Assembly: GCF_900258045.1 (NCBI RefSeq)
Contig: NZ_OGVD01000002.1
Coordinates: forward strand, 310,001-374,000
Length of the DNA stretch: 64,000 bases
Direction of reading: 5' to 3'
Source of the DNA: Sphingorhabdus sp. EL138
GTDB lineage: Bacteria > Pseudomonadota > Alphaproteobacteria > Sphingomonadales > Sphingomonadaceae
The notes under the pieces were generated by a model. That model saw only the letters and a list, made by a program, of their open reading frames with translations. It had not been told where the DNA came from and did not search any database. The position numbers and the translations under genes are program-made. This document shows, piece after piece, positions 42,005-50,102 of the stretch. Each line of letters begins with the position of its first letter. Positions within the stretch are counted from its first letter, which is position 1.

Positions 42005-44158
42005 CTAACTCCGGGCCCAGTTAAAATAACGCTCCAGCCATTTCAGTGCCCATTCCGGCTTGTGCTTCTTGCGCCATTCGCCAGCAGCAAATTTATTCGC
42101 CTCCGCCATGGTCGGATAGGTATGGATCGTACCGAGAATCTTGCCGAGGCCAAGGCCGTGTTTCATTGCCAGCACATATTCGGTAAGCAGCTCACCGGCA
42201 TTCTGACCCACTATGGTCACGCCCAAAATCCTGTCCTTACCCGGCGGTGTCAGCACTTTGACAAAGCCTTCGGTCGCGCTTTCGGCAATGGCGCGGTCGA
42301 GATCATCAAGACCATATTTGGTGACCTCATATTCGATGCCCTCTTTTTCAGCCTCTTGCTCATTGAGGCCAACATGCGCGATTTCGGGATCGAGGAACGT
42401 CGTCCACGGTAGAAATTCATAACCTGGCTTGAACTTCTTATACCGCCCGAACAGCGCATTTACCGTGGCGAACCATGCCTGATGAGAGGCATTATGGGTC
42501 AGTTGATAGGGACCTGCAACGTCGCCTGCAGCATAGATATGTGGGAAAGTCGCCTGAAGATGGTCATTGGTGACCAGCGTCCGGTCGGTTTCAACGCCAA
42601 GCTCTTCAAGACCGAATCCTTCAAGCCGCGCCGCGCGGCCAACAGCGATCAGCAGATCGTTAAAGGGCAGGGCCTGTTCGCCGCTGTCATTCTCGACAAT
42701 GATCATTTTGGTGCCGTTCTGTATCTCTGTGCGTAGAGCCTTGTGATTGCAGAGCAACGTAACACCGGAGTCTTTCAGTGCCTTGGCTGCGATCTCGGAA
42801 ACATCCTCATCCTCGATACCCATTACCCGATCGGCCATTTCGATCAGTGTGACATTGCTGCCGAGGCGCGCAAAGGACTGCGACAGTTCACAACCAATCG
42901 GGCCGCCGCCCAGCACCACCATTTTTTCCGGTACAGTATCGCGTTTGGCCATTTCCTCCCACAACGTATCGCTGGTCAGATAGCCGGTCTCATCGAGGCC
43001 GGGCAGGGGCGGAACGAACGGTCGTGCACCAGTCGCGAGCACAATCGCCTTGCCGGTCAGCGTTTGGGTACCGCCGTCATTGCGTTCAATCTCGACGGTC
43101 CAGGGATCAGTCAACCGGGCATAGCCCTGCACCACATCCACGCCGAGGCCTTCAAACCGTTCGACGCTGTCATGCGGCTCAATGGTTTTGATGATGTCTT
43201 CGACCCGGGTGATCACATTTTTAAAATTGATGATCGGCTTGGTGGCGGTCAGGCCATAGCGATCGGCATGCTGCATCTGATCGGCAATTTTGGCACTCTT
43301 GATGAGCGCTTTCGATGGGACACAGCCATAGTTGAGGCAGTCTCCACCCATCTTGCCTGACTCGATAAGTGTGACCTTGGCATTGATCGTCGCAGCGATC
43401 AGTGAGGATACGAGCCCGCCGGAACCCGCACCAATGACGATGAGGTTACGGTCGAATTTCTTCGGTCTGTTCCAGCCTTTGTAGATTTTCCGGTTGTTGA
43501 TAAAGCCGATAATGCCTTTGGCGATCCAGGGGAATATCGCCAGCAGGACAAAGGAGCCGATGACCGAGAGGGAGAAGACCCCGCCAACCGAGTCGACTTG
43601 CGACAGCTGCGTACCCGCGTTCACATAAACGATCGTGCCGGCGAGCATGCCAATCTGGCTGGCGATAAAATATTTCCACACCCGCATTTTGGTGAGACCC
43701 ATGAGCAGGTTCACAACAAAAAACGGAAAGGCCGGGACCAGCCTGATCGAGATCAGGTAGAAAACGCCGTCGCGCTTGATGCCTTCGTTGATGTTTTTGA
43801 GTCGTTGGCCGAATTTATTCTCGACCCAGTCGCCGAGCAGGTAGCGTGAGGTGAGGAAAGCAATGGTCGCACCGATGGTAGACGCAAAGGACACGACAAT
43901 AGTACCGACGACAACGCCAAATAATGCACCGGCGGCCAGTGTCATCACCGCGGCACCAGGAATCGACAGGGCAGTGACGGCAACATAGATCAGGAAAAAC
44001 ACGCCGATGATGATGAGCGGATTGGCTCTGTACTGCGCATCAATCGCGTCCTGCTGTGCTTTCAGGTTTTCTAGCGTGAGCTGCGAACCGAGATCATAGT
44101 AAAAAAATGCAAATATCGCCGCGACGATAACGGCCAGAACCAGTAATTTCTTCCACAT
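42005..44158 (-). CDS. TVP38/DedA-like membrane domain fused to a flavin disulfide reductase
   Basis: 717 residues from ATG 44158 (AGGGGAA upstream). Residues about 1-225 are a TVP38/TMEM64 (SNARE-associated) membrane domain with several hydrophobic helices (GVFFLIYVAVTALSIPGAAV; FYLISIRLVPAFPFFVVNL). From about 235 the protein is a pyridine nucleotide-disulfide reductase: GAGSGGLVSSLIAA, redox CLNYGC (CxxxxC), FAD segment GDVAGPYQLTHNAS and a C-terminal HTYPTMAE. It resembles MerA/dihydrolipoamide dehydrogenases but lacks the mercury-binding HMA domain and terminal Cys pair. Membrane quinone or thiol redox is plausible; substrate unknown. Confidence 0.88.
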   Translation of the reverse strand: MWKKLLVLAVIVAAIFAFFYYDLGSQLTLENLKAQQDAIDAQYRANPLIIIGVFFLIYVAVTALSIPGAAVMTLAAGALFGVVVGTIVVSFASTIGATIAFLTSRYLLGDWVENKFGQRLKNINEGIKRDGVFYLISIRLVPAFPFFVVNLLMGLTKMRVWKYFIASQIGMLAGTIVYVNAGTQLSQVDSVGGVFSLSVIGSFVLLAIFPWIAKGIIGFINNRKIYKGWNRPKKFDRNLIVIGAGSGGLVSSLIAATINAKVTLIESGKMGGDCLNYGCVPSKALIKSAKIADQMQHADRYGLTATKPIINFKNVITRVEDIIKTIEPHDSVERFEGLGVDVVQGYARLTDPWTVEIERNDGGTQTLTGKAIVLATGARPFVPPLPGLDETGYLTSDTLWEEMAKRDTVPEKMVVLGGGPIGCELSQSFARLGSNVTLIEMADRVMGIEDEDVSEIAAKALKDSGVTLLCNHKALRTEIQNGTKMIIVENDSGEQALPFNDLLIAVGRAARLEGFGLEELGVETDRTLVTNDHLQATFPHIYAAGDVAGPYQLTHNASHQAWFATVNALFGRYKKFKPGYEFLPWTTFLDPEIAHVGLNEQEAEKEGIEYEVTKYGLDDLDRAIAESATEGFVKVLTPPGKDRILGVTIVGQNAGELLTEYVLAMKHGLGLGKILGTIHTYPTMAEANKFAAGEWRKKHKPEWALKWLERYFNWARS

Positions 44159-44426
44159 GCGTTTTTCCCCTAACCTTTGAACAGGACGCTTTTCATAGTT
44201 CTCCTTGGTTCGTGCCAAGGCCTTAACGGGTTACAGGAACGCCGTCGATCTCGTTTTTTGCTATAAAAGCGTTGGAATTGCAGCAAAAAAACAGAAAATT
44301 CTCCGCCAATTGCCAAATCGCAACAAGCGAAAAAGCGAATCGGCATAACAAGGGGATGTCGCATGAAGCGGCACATAACAGGGCCTCTTTACCCCCTTCC
44401 TTGTTCGTTCAGGGAAAGATGAGAAG

Positions 44427-44441
44427 CCTTAGACCCTAAGG
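44427..44441 (+). promoter_or_regulatory. Small hairpin masking the ribosome-binding site of the Asn-rich gene
   Basis: CCTTAG-ACC-CTAAGG forms a 6-bp stem with a 3-base loop; the right arm overlaps the AAGGAG ribosome-binding site (44438-44443) of the gene starting at 44451. It could modulate translation, for instance with temperature. Confidence 0.4.
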
Positions 44442-44450
44442 AGAATACCG

Positions 44451-44957
44451 ATGAAAATGACTAAAGTATTGGCGGCATCCGCTGCAGCAGCTGCTTTGGC
44501 CGTTGGCGCACCTGCCATGGCTCAGCTCAATCAAAATAACGATGTCACCGACACAGACAATGGTGCTGTCGTTGTTAACGATCTGCTTGATGTATATCTG
44601 GCAGCAGATGCCAGCACAACAAATACGCTGGACGACATCAACAGCAATAACAACAACAACAACGACCTTGTTATTGCTACGCAAACGCTGACGGCATACA
44701 ACACCAACTCTCAGATGGATGAACTCATCGATCTTGATGGTGAAGATGGTACACCGGCTCCCGTCGGTTATAACAGCGGCGACAACTATGTTCGCGGCAG
44801 TGCCTTCGCAGCTTTTGCGGGTATCTTGAACCAATCATGGAATACCGGCGTAAACAACAACAACCAGGCTGCAACCAACATTGCGGCACAGGGCTCCATC
44901 AACTTCGGTGATGGCGCTGGTGAAGCAGCTGGCGGCGGCGCTGGCGGCGGCGATTAA
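44451..44957 (+). CDS. Secreted Asn/Gly-rich protein, candidate amyloid subunit (Fap-like)
   Basis: 168 residues with a Sec signal peptide (cleavage after APAMA at about 24). The mature protein is low in charge and rich in Asn, Ala, Thr and Gly: an SNNNNNND run near the middle, TGVNNNNQAATNIAAQGS near the end, and a Gly-rich tail. The G-V-N ... N-Q-A ... N-I-A pattern is reminiscent of the imperfect repeats of FapB/FapC functional amyloids, though only one clear copy is present. It is first in a four-gene + strand group that includes a C39-type peptidase. An amyloid or adhesive surface role is inferred. Confidence 0.6.
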   Translation: MKMTKVLAASAAAAALAVGAPAMAQLNQNNDVTDTDNGAVVVNDLLDVYLAADASTTNTLDDINSNNNNNNDLVIATQTLTAYNTNSQMDELIDLDGEDGTPAPVGYNSGDNYVRGSAFAAFAGILNQSWNTGVNNNNQAATNIAAQGSINFGDGAGEAAGGGAGGGD

Positions 44958-44976
44958 TCGCCCAAGCGACAAGGAC

Positions 44977-45005
44977 GGGCCGGTTTCAGCCGATGGAGCC
45001 GGCCC
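44977..45005 (+). other. Intercistronic hairpin
   Basis: GGGCCGG (44977-44983) pairs with CCGGCCC (44999-45005) across a 15-base loop in the 90-base gap between the first two genes of the group. With no T-run it is better read as an RNA-stability or attenuation hairpin, which would raise the ratio of the first product over the rest. Confidence 0.5.
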
Positions 45006-45047
45006 CTCCATCCTCCACATCCGCATCCCCAATCGGGAGTAAAGACG

Positions 45048-45419
45048 ATGAAAAAGCATTTTTGGCTTCTTATGACAGCCCCTCTGGCCATGACCGCCTC
45101 CCACGCGAGCGCTCAGGTAGCAGATCAGAATGCTGCGCCTCAGGCACCCGCGACTACCGAGCAGCAATCTGCGTCCCCGCTAATGTCGTTGGAAGAGCTC
45201 GACGAGCTCCGTGGCGGCACACAAATAGCGATTAACGAACAGACCTTTAACTCGGATAATACCGGCAACACGATCAATGGCGATTTTACCGCCGGCGATG
45301 TCAATCTGTCGGACAATTCACTGTCCAGCTTTAACGGTCTTGGTAATATTGTGATCAACACCGGCGCACAGTCGGCACTCCAGGCAGGCCTGGCGGTGAC
45401 GATCAACATTACCGATTGA
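45048..45419 (+). CDS. Secreted protein with double-glycine motif (amyloid-locus component)
   Basis: 123 residues with signal peptide (cleavage near SHASA at about 22). After a Gln/Ala/Pro-rich spacer comes MSLEELDELRGGTQ (46-59), resembling a double-glycine leader end (Leu/Glu pattern then GG at 56-57). The part after GG is Asn/Thr/Ile rich (NEQTFNSDNTGNTINGDF; LGNIVINTGAQS) and looks beta-prone. A closely similar motif occurs in the protein at 46251, and a C39-type peptidase, the class that cleaves after GG, is encoded between them. Ribosome site GGGAG. I infer a processed, exported minor subunit. Confidence 0.65.
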   Translation: MKKHFWLLMTAPLAMTASHASAQVADQNAAPQAPATTEQQSASPLMSLEELDELRGGTQIAINEQTFNSDNTGNTINGDFTAGDVNLSDNSLSSFNGLGNIVINTGAQSALQAGLAVTINITD

Positions 45420-45433
45420 GTAAGGTGTAGGCC

Positions 45434-46240
45434 ATGACCCCCTCTTCCCCCATCCCGAATGGCCTATCCCACGCCTCTCCGCCCTTTAAGAACCGCTTGA
45501 AAGCCATCTTGAAGGGCGGACTGCTGGCTCTTGCCGGCACCTCCCTGTTTTGCAGTTCCATAGCCCAGGCCGAAGTCCGCTTGGGGCGGGAATCTATCGG
45601 CGGAGACTATTATGTCGGCGTGATGACCTGGTGGGATATCCCGTTCCGTTCGGTCATTCGCCAGAAATATGATTTCAGCTGCGGCTCCGCGGCGGTCGCG
45701 ACGTTGCTGACCTATCACTATGATCGCCCCACCAGTGAACGCACCCCGTTTAAGGCAATGTGGGACCTGGGCGATAAGGAAGCGATTAAAGAGGTCGGTT
45801 TCTCGATGCTCGACATGCGCCGGTATCTGCAATCTATCGGTTATCGTGCCGAAGGCTTCAAGCTGACAATGGATCAGCTCAGCCAGGTAAAACGCCCGGT
45901 TATCGTGTTGCTCGACCTTGATGGTTTCAAGCATTTCGTTGTGGTCAAGGGGCAGACAAAAGACCAGGTGCTGGTCGGCGACTCTGTTCTGGGTATCAGC
46001 AAATATTCGACCGAGGATTTTACGAAATACTGGAACGGCGTCGCGCTGGCGATTGTTGACGGGCCGATAAAAAGCCTGCCCAAATATAATCTTGCCGGTG
46101 ACTGGAACCGCTGGTCCACTGCACCAACCGACCAGGTTTCGGCAACAGCCACGATCGGCAATCTAACCAACCACCTTCCCCCCCTGTACCAGATATCGCC
46201 AGAGCTATTGCTCGATGTGCGGGTTGGTACGATCAGATGA
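45434..46240 (+). CDS. Periplasmic C39-type cysteine peptidase (FapD-like)
   Basis: 268 residues. An N-terminal signal peptide (hydrophobic about 28-45, ending SIAQA) precedes a papain-like C39 domain: Gln77 and Cys83 in IRQKYDFSCGSAAVATLL, His167 in GFKHFVVVKG and Asp183 in LVGDSVLG. C39 peptidases cleave after Gly-Gly in leader peptides and normally sit on ABC exporters; a free secreted version is the design of FapD, which is required for Fap amyloid export. It lies between the two GG-motif proteins (14 bases after the first, 10 before the second). Confidence 0.85.
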   Translation: MTPSSPIPNGLSHASPPFKNRLKAILKGGLLALAGTSLFCSSIAQAEVRLGRESIGGDYYVGVMTWWDIPFRSVIRQKYDFSCGSAAVATLLTYHYDRPTSERTPFKAMWDLGDKEAIKEVGFSMLDMRRYLQSIGYRAEGFKLTMDQLSQVKRPVIVLLDLDGFKHFVVVKGQTKDQVLVGDSVLGISKYSTEDFTKYWNGVALAIVDGPIKSLPKYNLAGDWNRWSTAPTDQVSATATIGNLTNHLPPLYQISPELLLDVRVGTIR

Positions 46241-46250
46241 GAGACGAGTC

Positions 46251-46844
46251 ATGACCTATAGACAAAAAGTTTTCGCCACGGTCGCCTGCATCGCGTCTTC
46301 TACCGCGATGCTATTGCCCCAAACCGCCAACGCTGAACCCGCAGCGGCGGTTGGTCTGCCCGCACTTGTTCCTGACGAAGATCTGGACAAGTTGCGTGGC
46401 GGGTTTGTGGTCAACGGGTTGGGCGTCAATTTCGGAGCTGATATACGCACATACGTCAATGGTGAGTTGCTGTTGCAAACCGTGCTGACCATGAATGACG
46501 ATGGTGCGCACACCTCCCAGACAGCTGCGGCAGGGCTAAGCCCGGTTGATGTCTCGACACTGGAAAATGGCGTGTTGTCAAATGGCAATATACGTATGAA
46601 AGTCGGCGACACACCCGTCTATCTGCTCAACAACGGCCAGACCGCGATTGCGCATGAGACCGCCAATGGCGTTCAGAACATGCTGATCAATACCGCCAGC
46701 GGCTTTGAAGCTGTCCAGGAAGTGGACGCCACCCTGTCTCTATCCGGATATGAGAGCTTCAATAGCGACCTGATGATGGATCGGATCGGCAACGCACTGA
46801 ATGACGTTGTGGGGCAAGCCGGAATTGGGGCGCTTAGAAACTAA
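46251..46844 (+). CDS. Secreted protein with double-glycine motif (second)
   Basis: 197 residues from ATG 46251 (GAGAGACGAG upstream; the frame opens earlier inside the peptidase gene). Signal peptide cleaves near QTANA (about 28). PDEDLDKLRGGFVV at 41-54 puts GG at 50-51, matching the LDELRGG of the gene at 45048. The remainder has no recognised domain; it is neutral, Asn/Thr/Ala/Leu rich and beta-prone (NGLGVNFGADIRTYVNG; NVNEGVL-like LENGVLSNGNIRMKVGD). Position and motif suggest a second substrate of the C39 peptidase. Confidence 0.65.
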   Translation: MTYRQKVFATVACIASSTAMLLPQTANAEPAAAVGLPALVPDEDLDKLRGGFVVNGLGVNFGADIRTYVNGELLLQTVLTMNDDGAHTSQTAAAGLSPVDVSTLENGVLSNGNIRMKVGDTPVYLLNNGQTAIAHETANGVQNMLINTASGFEAVQEVDATLSLSGYESFNSDLMMDRIGNALNDVVGQAGIGALRN

Positions 46845-47241
46845 GGCCAAACCGAGGAGGATTGACCGGTTGCCAATCCAGCCGGTCCAGACTGAAAGCA
46901 CCATGAACCATAGAGGGGGTTTGTGGTGCTTTTTTTGATGACCAGCCTTTTGATCGACCAACATCTTCCGCCGCCACGAGATTGATAGCCACAACCGCAA
47001 GACCCTGCGCCGTGTTTATCCAACGAAGGAGCCGGGTGGAGTTCCAGCGAGACTTTCCTGCATCGCCAAGTCCGGGTAACTTCCACTCGGTTCTTTCTCA
47101 ACTTTATATAAGCGGCCTATAAAAGGGTGTGTGATCTGTGTGAACTTTGGCACAGATCACTCGGTCAGACAGGCCAAAGGAGCTTGCAAACATTGTAAAC
47201 TTCGCCGGCAGCTCCGCTGGTACCCTCAAACCCTGGATGGT
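46845..47241. other. 397-base gap between convergent units
   Basis: I see no supportable gene here. It contains the terminator of the + strand group at 46895 and, to its right, unremarkable sequence up to the stop of the barrel gene at 47242. A 64-residue frame starting at 47131 overlaps the barrel gene and has no convincing ribosome site. Confidence 0.6.
46895..46936 (+). terminator. Rho-independent terminator of the four-gene group
   Basis: AAAGCACCA (46895-46903) pairs with TGGTGCTTT (46924-46932) over a 20-base loop and is followed by a T-run to 46936, 51 bases after the last stop. Confidence 0.7.
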
Positions 47242-48813
47242 CTAAAAGCGAAAGGGTATCCGGGCGACGATACTGACATCCGGGGCATCTTCAGTCACAC
47301 CGAACTGGAAACCCAGATTCAGTGACTGTTTTTGGCTAAGCCGATAGGACATTCCAAAATTGAGTGCCCCGACCTGAATGTCGTTGCTCTCCTGCAGCGT
47401 GTCGCCGAGCTGGCTCTTGGTAGAGAAAATATAGTTGTGGCGATAGCCTAGCGAAAAGGAAAAACGCGGGTTGAGCGCAAAGCCAAAGCCAACGCTGGCG
47501 TTAATTGCGTCACCGGGATCGACCTTGCCGACAAATACATCGCCAACGACCCGGTCGATATTGCGTTCGATATTCCATAAATAACCGGTGCCGCCATAGA
47601 TTACGACGGGGTCAGAAGGCAGCAAAAAGCTGATACTTGGCTGCACACCCCAAAAGCCCGATCCGGTGGCAAGTCCGGTTGCAACACCAAATTCGTCAAA
47701 CGGAATCTCGTAGGGACTGGTGCCTGTGTCGGTTTTGACACGTAGGCCAGCAACCCAAATAGGATTTTGTGGCTTGGGCCGGTTGAGCTGATAACGCAGA
47801 GAAATTTCCGCGTCACCTATTCCGGTTTCCTCCAAACCGACTTCTCGGGTAATCTGTTCTTCGCGTTGCTGGACGACCTGAATTCTGTCCTTGCGATAGA
47901 GCAGAGGAACGCGGCCCTCAATTTCGAGCCGGTTGGTCAAACCATAGCGCATGGCAAAAGTTCCGATAACGGTATCGCGGTCTGCATCGCTGGCTTCGAT
48001 CGCCCCGATCTGGATGCCGGGAATAAGTTCGATGCCGCGGAAAACCAGTCGATTGGTTGACGAGCGTGTATATTCGATCGAGGGATCCAGCACGAATTGG
48101 CCGCGCGGTGTGAGCACGCCTTGGCCTTCCGGCACAGCCTCAACTTTTTGCTCGATATTATTGGCGGCCGGTGGTGCTTCGCCAACGGGGCCTTCCGGCA
48201 TGGTCAGTTCGTCATCCGGGGTCGTCCCGATCTGTACCGCAGCCGTCTCTACCTGGCTTCGCTGAATGCCAGCGCCGCGCATTTGTGACAGGGCAAAAGG
48301 CGTTTCCACCGGCGCTGCTGCACGTACTAGCTGATTGTGCAACTCGAGTTGCTTGATCTTGTCATTTTGTGACTGGATGAGTGCATTCTGGCTCGCGATC
48401 AGTTGCTTCTGCTCCGCCAACTCCGATTGAATGGCCTGCAAGGCAGCGGTGATATTTGTCGTGTCCTTTGCGATTTGTGACTTCTTGGGGACAGGTCGCG
48501 ACTCCTTGGAAGCAGGTTGCGATTTTTGTGGAACTGGTTGGGGCTTTGCCTCGACAATCGCTAGTTTGACGGTTGGTTTCTCCGGCTCGGCGGCCTGTTG
48601 AACCGCGGGTGATTGAACTTCCCGTAGCCGCGCAATGATGCGGGCGGTTTCCGCTTCCGCTTCGGCGGCGGTCAGTCTCGGCTCCTGGCTCATGTGGTTC
48701 GGCTCGGGGGTCTCGGAGGTTTCGGAGGTCGCGGCCATTGCCGATCCTCCGGCAAAAGTGGCAACGGGAAAGGCGATAATGGCTTTAAAGGGGGTGAAGC
48801 GATTGCTGGTCAT
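47242..48813 (-). CDS. Outer-membrane beta-barrel with N-terminal coiled coil (FapF-like)
   Basis: 523 residues from ATG 48813 (CGGAGAA upstream). Signal peptide ends near SAMA (27). A Pro/Lys/Gln-rich region follows, then a heptad-like coiled coil at about 120-165 (ALQAIQSELAEQKQLIASQN). From about 240 the protein alternates amphipathic strands (LVFRGIELIPGIQIGAIEAS; FSFSLGYRHNYIF) and ends in Phe, typical of outer-membrane barrels in the phenol-degradation/MetA-like group. FapF, the Fap amyloid export pore, has the same plan: coiled coil then a barrel of that family. Transcribed toward the amyloid-like genes; a Crp/Fnr regulator precedes it by 35 bases. Confidence 0.78.
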   Translation of the reverse strand: MTSNRFTPFKAIIAFPVATFAGGSAMAATSETSETPEPNHMSQEPRLTAAEAEAETARIIARLREVQSPAVQQAAEPEKPTVKLAIVEAKPQPVPQKSQPASKESRPVPKKSQIAKDTTNITAALQAIQSELAEQKQLIASQNALIQSQNDKIKQLELHNQLVRAAAPVETPFALSQMRGAGIQRSQVETAAVQIGTTPDDELTMPEGPVGEAPPAANNIEQKVEAVPEGQGVLTPRGQFVLDPSIEYTRSSTNRLVFRGIELIPGIQIGAIEASDADRDTVIGTFAMRYGLTNRLEIEGRVPLLYRKDRIQVVQQREEQITREVGLEETGIGDAEISLRYQLNRPKPQNPIWVAGLRVKTDTGTSPYEIPFDEFGVATGLATGSGFWGVQPSISFLLPSDPVVIYGGTGYLWNIERNIDRVVGDVFVGKVDPGDAINASVGFGFALNPRFSFSLGYRHNYIFSTKSQLGDTLQESNDIQVGALNFGMSYRLSQKQSLNLGFQFGVTEDAPDVSIVARIPFRF

Positions 48814-48848
48814 GATGTTTCTCCGGACATGCTTGCGCACGTCAAATT

Positions 48849-49565
48849 TTATGCGGCGGACAACTCGCCGAGGCAAAGGTCAGCTGCGGGATGGATATCG
48901 GCTGCCGGTTCTGCGGTCAGGCTTTCCTGATACTCGCCGGCTAGGCGGCACAGCCCCGCATTATCTGTGATGATGACAGAGTCCCGGCCATTGATCCTGA
49001 TCAGGCCGCGGCGCGCCAAGTCGGTAAACGTCCGGCTGACGGTATGAACTGTTAGGCCCAGGAAGTCGGCTATGTCGCTTCTCGACATCGGAACAAATAT
49101 GTTGGGATCATCGTTGGCCTGTTGTTTCAGGCACAGCAGGAAGGCTGCCAGCTTTTCGGTTGCAGTCCGGTGACCCATTATGAACAGGTAGCGCTGAGCG
49201 GTCGACATTGCGCGAAACAATATCGAAACAGCCTCGTCCAGTTGCGGCTTTGGCGTTGAATCCTGCGTGATATCTCCGACCCGGTAACAGCGCACGACAA
49301 CATCGGTCACTGCCTCGGCTGCCGTTCCATAGGTTCCGTAATCGGCTCCGAAGACGTCGCCGCTAAAGAAAAAGCCGGTGAGATGCCGGTGCCCATCCAT
49401 ATGAAAACGGCATGTGCGAACAGTGCCCTGCACCACCTCGTACCAGCGTGTAGCTTTCTGTCCTTCGTCAAAGATTAATTGCCCTGCACGAAACCGCAAA
49501 GTGGTCGAGCGCAAGTTTGAATGAAGCCCCTGCATCATCGCGGGGGCGGATAGTAGCGATTGCAT
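48849..49565 (-). CDS. Crp/Fnr-family transcriptional regulator
   Basis: 238 residues. Cyclic-nucleotide-binding-type beta roll (FRAGQLIFDEGQKATRWYEV; TGFFFSGDVFGADYG), long dimer helix (ILFRAMSTAQRYLFIMGHRT) and C-terminal HTH SRSDIADFLGLTVHTVSRTF, similar to the FixK/FNR recognition helix. There is no N-terminal Cys cluster for an oxygen-sensing Fe-S site. It is just upstream of the FapF-like barrel gene and probably in the same transcript, hence a candidate regulator of this locus. Confidence 0.85.
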   Translation of the reverse strand: MQSLLSAPAMMQGLHSNLRSTTLRFRAGQLIFDEGQKATRWYEVVQGTVRTCRFHMDGHRHLTGFFFSGDVFGADYGTYGTAAEAVTDVVVRCYRVGDITQDSTPKPQLDEAVSILFRAMSTAQRYLFIMGHRTATEKLAAFLLCLKQQANDDPNIFVPMSRSDIADFLGLTVHTVSRTFTDLARRGLIRINGRDSVIITDNAGLCRLAGEYQESLTAEPAADIHPAADLCLGELSAA

Positions 49566-50102
49566 CCGTGCTGTCTCCTCTGGACCCTCAGCACGACCCT
49601 TTTCGTTTGTTCCGCACCCATATTCTTTAGAATATTGAACACGGCCTCAGATGCGACCTTCTGTTGTTTTGTGGCGATTATGTACGGCAAAAGCACCGAA
49701 ATGGTCTATCCAGCGATTCGCGTGTTTTGAATCCCAAGCGAATCTGCGTGCTGGTTTTTACTAGGTAATTTTACCTATGGAATTTCCATAACATGTAAAT
49801 TACTGTAAATTCAAAGAGTTGGCATGGACGTTTTTGTCCTATCGCGATTCTATGGTATGAGAGTAAAAGATTAACCATCGCAGGACAGCAATGATCCAGC
49901 GATTCAAAATTTGCGACGATTTGTTGGGGAGGGAACCACCAACAGTCTAATTGGTCGGTCCTTTGAGACCGTACTATGTTGCGAGCACCGCTCAGCTGCA
50001 GCGATCGATGTCGCTCGCGGTATAGCGGCCGAGACAAATGGGGGCATTTGTTAGTCGGCAAGCTTCACGGCTTGTTCGATATTATAGAAGGTATTCCTCG
50101 TG
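49566..50102. other. 537-base gap between Crp/Fnr and LuxR-type genes
   Basis: No gene seen. AT-rich stretch around 49750-49810 contains two overlapping perfect palindromes (separate entry) and repeated GTAAAT words. It presumably holds promoters for the regulator at 49565 (-) and for the small LuxR protein (+). Confidence 0.6.
49762..49790. promoter_or_regulatory. Two overlapping perfect palindromes
   Basis: TAGGTAATTTTACCTA (49762-49777; 7-base arms, TT centre) overlaps TATGGAATTTCCATA (49776-49790; 7-base arms, single T centre). Their placement in the divergent promoter gap 197 bases upstream of the Crp/Fnr start suggests paired operators. Neither matches a consensus I can name. Confidence 0.5.

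Noticed and set aside
42005-44158. Mercuric reductase (MerA)
   Set aside because: No heavy-metal-associated domain and no C-terminal Cys pair; the CxxxxC flavoreductase part alone does not show mercury reduction.
45048-46844. Class II bacteriocin cluster (GG leaders plus C39 peptidase)
   Set aside because: The GG proteins have Sec signal peptides, are too long for typical precursors, and there is no ABC exporter or immunity gene; the coiled-coil barrel points to Fap-like export instead.
47131-47325. 64-residue + strand frame with a few Cys
   Set aside because: Overlaps the end of the barrel gene, lacks a ribosome site and has no homologous look.
49821-49840. Possible sigma-54 promoter (TTGGCATGGACG...)
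   Set aside because: The -24-like TTGGCA is present but the required GC at -12 is absent at the right spacing.
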